A stretch of 64,000 nt of DNA from Nemertoderma westbladi (Eukaryota > Xenacoelomorpha > Nemertodermatida > Nemertodermatidae), in contig JAUCBJ010007648.1 in NCBI GenBank assembly GCA_032718475.1, forward strand, positions 28,873 through 92,872. The letters run 5' to 3'. Numbering within the stretch: the stretch's first letter is position 1; each line of letters opens with the position of its first letter. The position numbers were made by a program, and so were the translations under genes. This document shows, piece by piece, positions 12,601 to 24,600 of the stretch. The notes below the pieces were generated by a model. The model made no database searches. It saw nothing but the letters and a program-made list of their open reading frames with translations, and was not told the DNA's origin.

Positions 12601-15600
12601 TGTACGTCGAGACGTCTCAGTAATTCGTCTAATGTTGACAGGTGAGTTTCTAAGTCCGGTGAGTGGATCAGTAAGTCATCTGAGCGGCCTATAACTCCAT
12701 CCATATCATTAATAATATTGTTGATGAAACGCTGTAAGGTTTGAGCTGCATTCCGGAGCCTGAAAGGCATGCAGACAAACTCGTACAGACCAAATGGTGT
12801 AGTTATTGCAGTTTTAGGAATGTCTTCCTCTGCTACGGGGATTTGGTTATAGGCCTTGACTAGATCAATCTTGCTCAATATCTTCGAACCGGATAGGCTT
12901 GCTGTACAGTCTGTGATATGAGGTAAAGGGTATCGATCTGGGACTGTTTGTAGATTTAAATTGCGGTGGTCACCGCAGGGCCGCCATTGCACTGGAATTT
13001 GCTTCGGGATCATATGTAACGGGGAAGCCCATGGGCTGGATGATGTGCGGACTATACCGAGGTCTAACAAGTTGTCAAATTCGCGTTTCGCTACTTGTAG
13101 TTTACTCGGCGTTAATCGTCGCGGCTGGCAAAATGTGGCTGGACCTGATGTCTTAATATGGTGTTTCACATCATGTTTGGAAGTGGTTTTTGAAGGATTA
13201 AACTCCTTGATAACATTGGGATATTTCTCTATGATTTCCTTGTAAGGTGTGGGTAAATCAACTGACACTTCGAAGAACATTGGTTTAAGTAGAAGTAAGT
13301 TGTCGTTGGGTTTCCCAAAGGCCTTCAGTTTGGTGATATTGTCAATAATACAGTGGTGAGTGCAGTCAACTAAGAGTTGAGCATGGCCTAGGAAATCTGC
13401 TCCCAAAATTGGTTGGCGAATATCAGCAACAATAAAAGTCCACTTGTACCGCCGGCGCAGTTTACCAAATGAAATAGTTACAGTTCGTCTGCCGTATGTC
13501 TTGATAGTGGTTCCATTTGCAGCCCGTAATGCTGAGTTGACATCCGGACATTTGCGTTCAGTTGAGTTTGGGGGAATCGCACTAATTTGGGCCCCACTAT
13601 CAATAAGAAAACTACTAGTTTTTCCGTTCTGAGTTCCGGGTATGCAGAATACGGAGGATATATTCCCCGCCGAACTCAACGGGTTGTTCGGCGGGCTTGC
13701 TAGTTTTCCGACTGTCCATGGTTGTTGTCCTGATTCTGCCATTCGCAAGGTTTAGTACACTTCTGCGCTCTAGCACGGTATCTCCAGTGGTAATAGCACA
13801 GCAATCCTTGAGGATTGTACCAACCAACAGAAAGGGAACGGCTATGCGTGCGCCGGGATGTTGAGTAGTCGTCCGAACGCGGATTATCTCGGTTAGTTGG
13901 ACGGCCACGGCAGATTTCGTTCACTTCCAAGCGCAATTCGTTAACAGTTTTTATGAGATCCTGTAGAACAGATGAGTTTTCCACAGCCGTTTGACTCGCA
14001 GCCAGAGGCAGACCAGAAATACCGGTACTAGTCGTTAGGTGGTTTATGTGGACTTCAGGTTGAGTCACTTCTATGACTTTATCAGCCATATCAGCTAGGG
14101 CGACTAAATCCGTGGTGGATGGACAGACAGCCAGAATTGTTTGGACACTGGAAGGCAACTTCTGGATAAACAGATTTCGCATTAGTTGGGGTTCGACTGT
14201 AGCTGTCCCCAGTAATTGTTGCATGTGCTGTAGCACTTGAGAGGGCTTCCTATCTCCGAGTTCCTCGGTTGACAATAACTGCTTAAGGCGTGCTGTCTCG
14301 GAAGCAGCTAATCGATGAACCATAGCAGTCCATAGATGAGAAAATGGTTCTGTAGGATGCGGTTGCAAAATTAAATCACGAACCACGGCTGCTGACTCAG
14401 GATTCAAGGAAGAAATAACATGATAGAACTTCGTGTTCTCCGTAGTAATACCGTTAGTCGCGAATTGGGCCTCAGCCTGGCTAAACCAAAGCTCTGGGTC
14501 TGCCGGCCAGAAAGGAGGAAGTTTAATCGCAACACGAGCTAATGCCATTGGGTTGGTGAGAACTGTGGGATCCGAACTGCTGCCCGCCGTCACTGTTGTA
14601 GCTTTATTTATTGTTGTAGTTGGTGGTGTAGTGGTCGTCATTATAATATTTTGTTAACTTAAAGCAATGCAAATTACACATTTATTGTAACAGTTTTTAT
14701 TAAATCAAATTAAATTCAATTCAAATAATCAATTTATCAAATTACAAATTTATTTATATATAAAGATTTATTATAACAGGGCAGTACAGCAGAATTGTAC
14801 TCAGTCGTCTGGGTCACCAGTTTTGGGTATAAGAGAAAAATAATAATCAAAATCAATTTATGTAGATATATAAATATATAATTATATTTTTAAATTTCCC
14901 TCCATATCAATATCATATTTTCATATCACTATACAATATCGAATGGGAATACTGTTCTGATTGATTGTATGATCGCAACCTACCGGTAATAAGTACTACA
15001 GTCATTTGGCCTAATTACTGAATTAATATCTGATCCTCCTAATAATCCAACATATATCTCCCCCAGGGTGAGAGTGTGATAGACTTAGTATATATACGAT
15101 ACACTGATATTATACCACAGATCCTCCCTACCATCAAAGTGGAAAGTAATCCTCTGCGGTAACAGCAATGTGTCGTTGTTATTCTAGAATTTGACTATAG
15201 GAAGGCTTCTGAATTCCGAACAAGGCTTCCTGCTATATCCAGAAGGCTTCATAGGATGAATCTAATAGCAGCGCATCCCAGCTTAACCCAACTTAACTCT
15301 GCTCTAGAATCCCAGGTTAATCGCTGGACGTGGCTGCAAATACTTGGACAAACACTATTATTGAGTGTACAACTCGTAGGAGCACCACATGGAGGAATGG
15401 AAATCCCTGGTTTGATCGTGAATGCGTCGAGGGTAAAAAGAACAGATCATGTACAATGGAAGCTACAAACAAATAACAAGCTGATTCCGATCTCTACTGG
15501 GGATCCCGTAAACAGTACAAACGGCTCATCATACTAAGAAATATTCTTATGAGGAAGCTAAACTATTGGAACGTGTGGCTGATGCAGAGTCGGATCCGTG

Positions 15601-18600
15601 GCTACTTTTAACCGTAGTAAACCCTCGGTCACTCCAATACTAGGAGACCGAGCATTTCAGAAATCTGCTAGGCTATCCATATCCAAATAACCCGCCAAAC
15701 TGCCTGGAAATTCCAGAACCGACACCAGCAGGGTGTGCGAGGAGGTGGAGACAACGGTTCGAAGTGCCCCGAATAAAAAGGCCAATGGACCCGATAGAAT
15801 CTACCAGTACTATGAACACATAATAGAAGCTCTCCCCTACTTTTTAGTTCAAATATATAACAGTTTTACTTAATTTATGTTTAAGTATGGGCAAAATACA
15901 CTTTACCTGGCGCGAAATTTCATAAAAATATTATGTATAAAGGGAAAGGTAAACTTACGGATCCGGACAATTTTAGGGGAATATCTCTAACTTTAGTTAT
16001 GCTTAAGATCTTAACCTCAATTTTAAACTGTAGAATAATTACAAATGTTAGAAATCAAATACCAGAACAACAATATGGTTTCCTACCTGGTAAATCCGAT
16101 GTACAAGCAATAGTTAAATTTTTTAATGATAACAACACATATTCGGCCGATCATCCTAATAAAAGAGTTGTTTATATGTTTATATGCTCGCCTGTTTTGT
16201 TGATTTTAATTAAGCCTTTGATTCTGTTTCGAGTGCTAGACTTCTTTGGAAAATTTATACTAAAATAGGAATAAAAGGGAAATTTTTTAACTTGATGAAG
16301 GATATTTTAAAAAACTTTGTTCGTGTATACAACGGTATCTGATTGTCCACCATAATTGAGCAACTTAAAGGCATTTTACAAGGCAATGACTGCCTTTCTC
16401 CAACATTAGCTTTTTATTTGTGATTTAGTCGATATTCTTTGCCAGTCAATTGCTACCTTAGTCATTATTTTCTATGCGACAATCATGTCTTCTATAGTGC
16501 TAAACCAGAAGATGTACAATTAGGAATTGATATTCTACATAGGTGGTGCATAGTAGCTTATTGACTTGTGTCACTGTAAGGTTTCTCACATCATCCAATG
16601 AGCTAAGTACTGTCTCAGATTGCGATTTTCTCTTCTGAGACATGATAATATTTAGAGTACCATAGTATTAATTTATTATTCTCCGTTAATGCAGATTAAG
16701 ATTACATGGAGTCAGTCTGATCTGTATCCCAGTACCGATCAAGTGGTAGTTCCAGTAGGCCAGGCTTACTGCTGTACTTAAGAAGTCAACAAATTCCATT
16801 TCTACATGGAGACTATCAAATCAAAGAAATGACATTTTCACTAGGGCTACCTACCGTCCACCTCGCACGGCTTTCATCACAAACTCTGTATTAACCAGAA
16901 ACCCTTTCATGATATTTCATCCTCGTGTTCTTATAAGTATTGCGGCTTACCAAAAATTTTATGGTACCATGTTTTGGATTGTCCCAAAGCCCCAGAATTA
17001 TCATTTTTAGCAACATTCTCTTGAATTGTTTACAGTAGGTCTAATTAATGATTCATATAACGTGTTCTCTATCAATTCAATGATTCAATGAATTGCAGTT
17101 TTTATTCCTTGTGCGTTTTCCTTTCTGATTGCCCAAATATTGTGCGATTATTTCAAATTTCATTTACCCCGATTGGGGGTGCTAATTGATTAATATACAA
17201 TATCGAATGATATAAAAACAGTGAGGATGGCTGATGTACAATGAAGCAAATAAGTTTTCAAAAATAGAACAGACAAGCGATGGAATAATGAAACAAATAT
17301 TTTAAATACAGTAGTACCCAATATAGAACATATTACGATGCAAAACATATGGAAAAAAAACACCAAAAAACAAAATTAAATAGACAGTCAGGAAAACATA
17401 CCAAAATACAGGACTGAATACAAAGTTTTGTACGTCTTTGTACTTTTTTATTATGTACGCACTAGTTTGATGCATGCGGCATTCCAATCATAATATATTT
17501 AATTGTCAGTTCTACAGTATATTCAATGTAATATTGAATAATTATAATATTTTGTATATGCAATACAAAGCAATTCAAAATAGTTAAGTTACAGAGACAA
17601 AATAGCGGACATTATGTGTCAAAGATGGAATACAATGCAATAGAAAGTAGTTTAAGTTAAGTAGACAAAACGGACAAAATGACAAATTGTGGACAACACA
17701 ATAGGAAATGGTCTTTATCTTCGACTAATCCGCATCGACATTATTCCATGTACATAATGTACATGAAGAAGACCAAACAGCCTAAACATTACTTCATTTA
17801 TGATAGATCAGCATTTTGGATGTATTTTATATTTACATTGACTTTAAGACTTACACATGTCGCCTTCCACGACGTCGTCCACCCGAATCCATGTAGTCGT
17901 AATCATAATCGTAATCCAAGTCATCGTAATCAATCTCAAATCCTGGCCCAATGTCTCCAACGCAATCCTGCCCATCGTTATCTGTGGCTTCGGTATTGCA
18001 ATGTAAGTCACAATTGCCATCTCCTATTTCATAATGCTCGCAATCAGCTATAATTTTTCTTCCTCCTAGAATTGATCTATTTTTTGTTGATTCCAACACC
18101 ATCCAACTTAAATTATACCTAAAGAGACAAATTAACTTTTTAACAAATTAAATTTAGATAAGCTGGTGTGGTGCATAGGTATATAAATCTTACTGGTAAA
18201 TGTTTCAGAGGTGATATGGGAATAGAATAAGCTATTTTCTCATTTGTCTTATGGATCTCGATCTCGATGTGTTTTTTATTAATTAATTCAAACATAAATA
18301 TACTTAAATAGATACCATATATTATTATTTATTGAACAATGTCAATTCTTAGAAACTTGAAGCAGGTTTTAACTGGAAGAATAATTGTTTTTATCGTGTT
18401 TGTGCGGCTATTCGTCCTAAATGATAAGGTGTATTATTTAGCACATTGAACAATATCATATTTTGAGCAGAATTGGTGAGGCATGCGGTCAAGTTTTATA
18501 AGCTGAAAAGGTGTCTGAATGTGCTATGGAGATAACTAATTCCCACCTTCCATAAGCATTTTGTAAGGCTTCATCCTGTATTCTTATTTGTTCTTGAGAA

Positions 18601-21600
18601 ACAGTAAGATTGCCATCATCATCAACCCAATTAACAATTCTGTACCGAAGAGTTTTATTTCTCCGAAGTTCGTTGCTATTCTTGTAGCTGTTGACGATAG
18701 CTGGAATGTCGCAAACCGTTTTACCACACCTAACAATGAAATGCGTTAGTTTGCTCTAAATTTATTATTTAATTGGACAATTACTTACTTATAATTTATT
18801 TGATTTATTTACAGGGAAGATGTTATAAAAAACTTGCAGGTATTCTGGTGGGGAGGTGGGGCGCTATATGTGAGCGAGATTTAGCACCGTTGGTTGTCAT
18901 CACTTTGGTTTAAGAGAGCCCCCAAACAAGGCGGATGCTTCAAGTGCAGTCCAATAAAATTTGTAATCCTGCCCATTATGTGAGGCATTTGAATGAAGTA
19001 CCAGAAGACTGTTTAGTAATAGCTGATAGGGGCCGCCGTTTGGGAGTTAGCGACGTTTTTAAGCATCATTTTCTATCTATACATAAATTTCAGTTAATTT
19101 GGAGATGGTACTTAATTTTAATCGTTTATGTATTATTGTATTGCATTTTTGAATAATTGCAGTCAGTTTATGAACTGTGTGTGATATAACGCTGACCTGG
19201 GTGGCTTCAGTTTATGTACGGTGTGTCGACTAGGGATTTTGGATTGGATGAGAGTGTAACTTCGAATTGGAGGATTATTGTCGTCCTCAAACGCAGGTAA
19301 GTACGAAAAATTAAATGCTGTTTTTATGGAGTCGATACTGTTAAAATCATTAGATATCAACAAGTCGTTTGCATGTAGATTTGCAGTGTCCATGCTTTGC
19401 CGAATAGCAGCCTACAATAGAAAAGACATTTTGAGTGTGTGGTGTGATCCACGAAGTGCAAGTGAGCCTTTGCATAGGGTAATAATTAGTGGACGGTCGG
19501 TATGTTGTCGTCGTTGGTGTCGTCGTCGTTGGAAATGTTTGAACGATAATAAGTTGGTAAATCTTTGTTAAAATAGAACCAAACATGGTAAACATGTGGT
19601 TTTTGAAAAGTATAGAAATGACTCTTCTACAGTTGTGCTGTCAGCCGGTAGGGGGCGAATGAGGAGATCCACTAATTGTACCTCCACGCAAAAACACTGG
19701 TATAGACTTTGTGCTGCGCGAAGTCCCCTCGTTCGTAGTTTTCTGCAGACATGGTGCAGGTAGATTCCGCCATTTCGTACCCAATTATAGTTATGTTGTG
19801 ATTGATTACCTGAGGTAATACTGCTCCAGACAACCGGAAGTTATCCAAAGCGCCTCGGAATTTGGTATTTCCATGCTGCCTTGTTCCGCCGACATATAGA
19901 GTTAAACATTCAGCGGGTTTTGCGGTGTATAGTGGACCGGGAATTAGTGACCTGCCTACAATTGCAGCATTTCGGAACAGTACAGCATGCGATGAGTTGT
20001 AGCTGAATGCGGCATGAACCCATTGTCCTGGAGCGTAGGCCTCAGGATCTACACGGAAAAATATATTAAACATATTGTATTAGTTTCTTATCTGTGACAA
20101 AAATATATGATATTATACTAAAACAAAATGTATTATTAATTAATTATTATTATTATAATTAATATTAATTGAACTTCACTTGGATTAATTTTTCAGATGA
20201 TGAAACAGTTTGCACAAAATGTGCCATTTCATCCAGCCTCAAATACAATAAATTTTACAATAAATATTTACAATAAATATAATAATGGTGCACAATGTTT
20301 CGTACTTGTCGTGTCATGAAGGCTATATATAATTAATTGGGTTGGTTGGTGTTCGCAGTTGACTCATTTAATGTACTACAGTGCTTGGGTGCTTGTGTTA
20401 CAGTTTTATATATCAATTCCTGGGCTGCTTGGTCTAATGGTTACATTTCTTTGCTTCCAATGAAGAAGCCCTGATTCGATCCCTAGATGGGGAAGCACAG
20501 TTTGGGCACAGTGCTTTAAATGCTGCAGTCTCGCCCAACCCTGGCTTTCATCCATCACCTATGGTGGTGAACAGGCTTTATTTTAGGAAACAGAGTGGAA
20601 GAGTTTACCGTGGAAGATCACCCATTGTGGTGAACAGGCATTCCTTTAGGAAACAGAGTGGAAGGGTTTACGGTGGAAGATCACCCATGGTGGTGAACAA
20701 GCATTCCTTTAGGAAACAGAGTGGAAGGTTTTACTGTGGAAGATCACCTATGGTGGTGAACAGGCATTCCTTTAGGAAACAGAGTGGAAGGGTTTACTGT
20801 GGAAGATCATCCATGGTGGTGAACAAGCATTCCTTTAGGAAACAGAGTGGAAGGGTTTACTGTGCAAGATCACCCATGGTGGTGAGCAGGCATTCTTTTA
20901 GGAAACAGAGTGGAAGGGTTTACTGTGGAAGATCATCCATGGTGGTGAACAAGCATTCCTTTAGGAAACAGAGTGGAAGGGTTTACTGTGCAAGATCACC
21001 CATGGTGGTGAACAAGCATTCCTTTAGGAAACAGAGTGGAAGGGTTTACTGTGCAAGATCACCCATGGTGGTGAGCAGACATTCTTTTAGGAAACAGAGT
21101 GGAAGGGTTTACTGTGGAAGATCACCCATGGTGGTGAACAGACATTCCTTTAGGAAACAGAGTGGAAGGGTTTACTGTGGAAGATCACCCATGGTGGTGA
21201 AGAGGCATTTCCTTAGAAACAGACTGGAAGAGTTTACTGTGGAAGAACACACATGGTGGTAAACAGGAATTCCTTTAGAAACAGTGTGGAAGGGTTTACT
21301 GTGGAATATCACCCATGGTGGTGAACAAGCATTCCTTTAGGAAACAGAGTGGAAGGGTTTACTGTGGAAGATCACCCATGGTGGTGAGCAGGTATTCCTT
21401 TAGGAAACAGAGTGGAAGGGTTTACTGTGGAAGATCACCCATAGTGGTGAACAAGCATTCCTTTAGGAAACAGAGTGTAAGGGTTTACTGTGGAAGATCA
21501 TCCATGGTGGTGAGCAGGCATTCCTTTAGGAAACAGAGTGGAAGGGTTTACTGTGGAAGATCACCCATGGTGCTGAACAGGCATTCCTTTAGGAAACAGA

Positions 21601-24600
21601 GTGGAAGGGTTTACTGTGGAAGATCATCCATGGTGGTGAACAAGCATTCCTTTAGGAAACAGAGTGGAAGGGTTTACTTTAGAAGATCACCCATGGTGGT
21701 GAGCAGGCATTCCTTTAGGAAACAGAATGGAAGGGTTTACTGTGGAAGATCACCCATGGTGGTGAACGTGAACGAACAGGCATTCATTTATGAAACAGAG
21801 TGGAAGGGTTTACTGTGGAAGATCACCCATGGTGGTGAACAGGCATTCCTTTAGGAAACAGAGTGGAAGGGATTACTATGGAAGATCACCTCTATATTGG
21901 TGAACAAGTATTCCTATAGGAAACAGAGTGGAATGATTTACTGTGGAAGATCACCCATGGTGGTGAAGAGGCATTTCTTTAGAAACAGACTGGAAGGGTT
22001 TACTGTGGAAGATCACCCATGGTGGTGAACAGGAATTCCTTGGAAGGGTTCTGGACTGTGGAATATCCCATCCTGCCATGGTGGCGACCAGGCATACCTT
22101 GGCTTAACGAGCCTAAAAGATTATCCCATTCATATATTCTGCAGCTGGTTTAATTAAAGTTAAAATATTAAAGGTCCGATTATTTAGAGCAGCAGTAGTT
22201 CCAGTACTCCTCTACGGGAGTCCATGCTGGGCTCTAACTGCTGAGGACACCAAATCTCTGGATGGCACATTCACAAGAATGCTACGCCGGGTACATTGTG
22301 TCAAGTACAATGCACACATCTCCAACCAGACACTATATAACATTGGAGGTGTCTCATTGGTTCCCCCAAGCTTGACACTAGAACAAAATCGCCTCCGCTT
22401 TGCAGGACATTGCTTTCGCCGTGAGGACCAGCCAGTGCATAATCTTGTACTTTGGCAGCCTCATGGAGTGAATAAGCATGGTGGACAGCCCATGACTTTC
22501 TTGAGACGCATCTTAAAGGACACTGGCCTTAAAGATGCGGATGATCTAGCAAATGTCATGGGTGATAGGGAGTTGTGGCGGTGCAATTTTGTTGACAAGC
22601 CGGCACAGCATTCTTAAAAATGCAGCTGCAATGCAGCATGCCGATCCTAGTAGTAGTAGTAGTAGTAGCTGGTTTAAAGATGTTTGCTACATCCAATACT
22701 GTAGCTATATTGGATACACTAAGTTAAAAAAAATATATCAAAAATACAAATTAACATATTTAACAAAACAGATATTCTAACTACATATTTAAATTATTAT
22801 CAACATACCATATATAGACGTGTAAGTAGATATTCTTGAAGACGAAATGTTTAGGAATAAATGTCCCTTATGGGAGTTGTCCGAAAATCTCCGGCTAATT
22901 CCAAGTGACCACGTTAGAGATTCTTCGATCGACTTACACTTGTCAAAAGCACCTGAAATTCAGTATATTGATATTTATTTTCTGAAGTAAAATCAATTTA
23001 AATCAATGTGGCTGAAACGAATGGTTTGTGATATTGTTTAATATCAAACATAATATAATAGATAATCCACACTAATTCAACGTTGAGATCGCAAACAAAC
23101 ACTTGCAACATGATTTTATTACCACTCACGAATTACCTTCTAACACTATTCTGAAGATGGCATAATTACATATATATTTTTTCATGGTTCTTAAGTGCTG
23201 AACTGAAATTAAGCTATGTACTATTAGTTGGAGTATGTTCATAAAACTCCTGTTCCACCACCCCCTGGTAATGACGGCAGAAAATTTCCGTAGATGAGTG
23301 AGTATTTAGTTTTTGTTGAGAAAACGATTGCCATTGTGGGCCACCGTACAGAAAGTATCTGAGCTGGAAGAGAAAATGGGAAAATTGATTGCAATAATTT
23401 CAAAATATGAAGTGTCCCTATATCTACCAAAATAAACGACACTAAGCTATCTAAGCTAGGGCCAGAAATGCATTATTGTGGGTATAATATATGGACATAT
23501 TTTATCACTTCACACCATTTTTGTTTATGAGTTAGAATAGAGTTATATTAACAGTTAAAAGAGTTATAAGTGATGGAATCGTATTAAATGTACAATACTG
23601 TATTATGCTGTATAATTATTTATAAATATATGTACAATACTGTATTATGCTGTATAATTATTTATAAATATATGTACAATACTGTATTATGCTGTATAAT
23701 TATTTATAAATATATGTACAATACTGTATTATGCTGTATAATTATTTATAAATATATGTACAATACTGTATTATGCTGTATAATTATTTATAAATATATG
23801 TACAATACTGTATTATGCTGTATAATTATTTATAAATATATGTACAATACTGTATTATGCTGTATAATTATTTATAAATATATGTACAATACTGTATTAT
23901 GCTGTATAATTATTTATAAATATATGTACAATACTGTATTATGCTGTATAATTATTTATAAATATATGTACAATACTGTATTATGCTGTATAATTATTTA
24001 TAAATATATGTACGATACCCCGACTCAACTGTGAAGATTTCGATCGCCTAGAATGTCTGGAAACTAAAATCACACTGTTCGCAGGAATAGCGTTTAACCC
24101 GAAAACACCATCAGCAACCCTACGTAAACACACAACCAACATATCACGTCCAACCACACAAGTACTCGGGTCGTCAGAGGACTGCCCACACAGTATGCCT
24201 GAAATAGGATTTAGTTAAAAAAAATTGCACGCAAAAAATGGAAGTGGATTACACCTTCTATTTAATTTACATAGAAAGTTGTGTGCCCAGGTCACCGGCG
24301 GAAACATATTAAGTTAGGGGGGGGGGGGGACCTTCTATTTGACCACAAAGATGTGAAAGAATAAATATTTTGTGGACATCTTGATGCTGTCTGTCTGTCT
24401 GTCTATTTTAATGTCTGTCTTTAGGTCTGCCATATGCTATCAGCACTAAAGAAAAAGCCACATACAAATTGTTATCTGAATTAACTTCCTATTATCAGAC
24501 TAAACAAAAAATGTAAAATATAAAATATTTTATTGACATCTTCCAGTTGTCTGTATGTCTGTCTATTTTTTGTCTGTCACTATGTCTGTGATTTGTTATG

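Larger units (their letters stand above)
10327..14933 (-). mobile_element. Ty3/Gypsy LTR retrotransposon 1 (short LTRs)
   Basis: Direct repeats of 113 bp at 10327-10439 and 14821-14933 bound gag and pol ORFs read on the minus strand. The repeats differ at about two positions, so the insertion is young. CAAT is found on both outer sides (10323-10326, 14934-14937), the expected short target-site duplication. A primer-binding site (TGGTGACCC on the minus strand) lies next to the 5' LTR at 14811-14819, and a purine-rich stretch GGTCGGGGAGTGA lies next to the 3' LTR. There is no envelope ORF. The element is in intron 6 of the pappalysin gene, in the same orientation as the gene. Confidence 0.93.

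Noticed and set aside
19672-19809. Continuation of pappalysin exon 3 past GYEMAESTCTM
   Set aside because: The frame stays open by chance into the intron; only the CAG|GTAATC donor at 19810 joins in phase to exon 4 and gives the expected linker.
23588-24034. 148-codon ORF with MYNTVLCCIIIYKY repeats
   Set aside because: It is exactly the 42-bp minisatellite read in frame; identical units carry no sign of selection on a protein.
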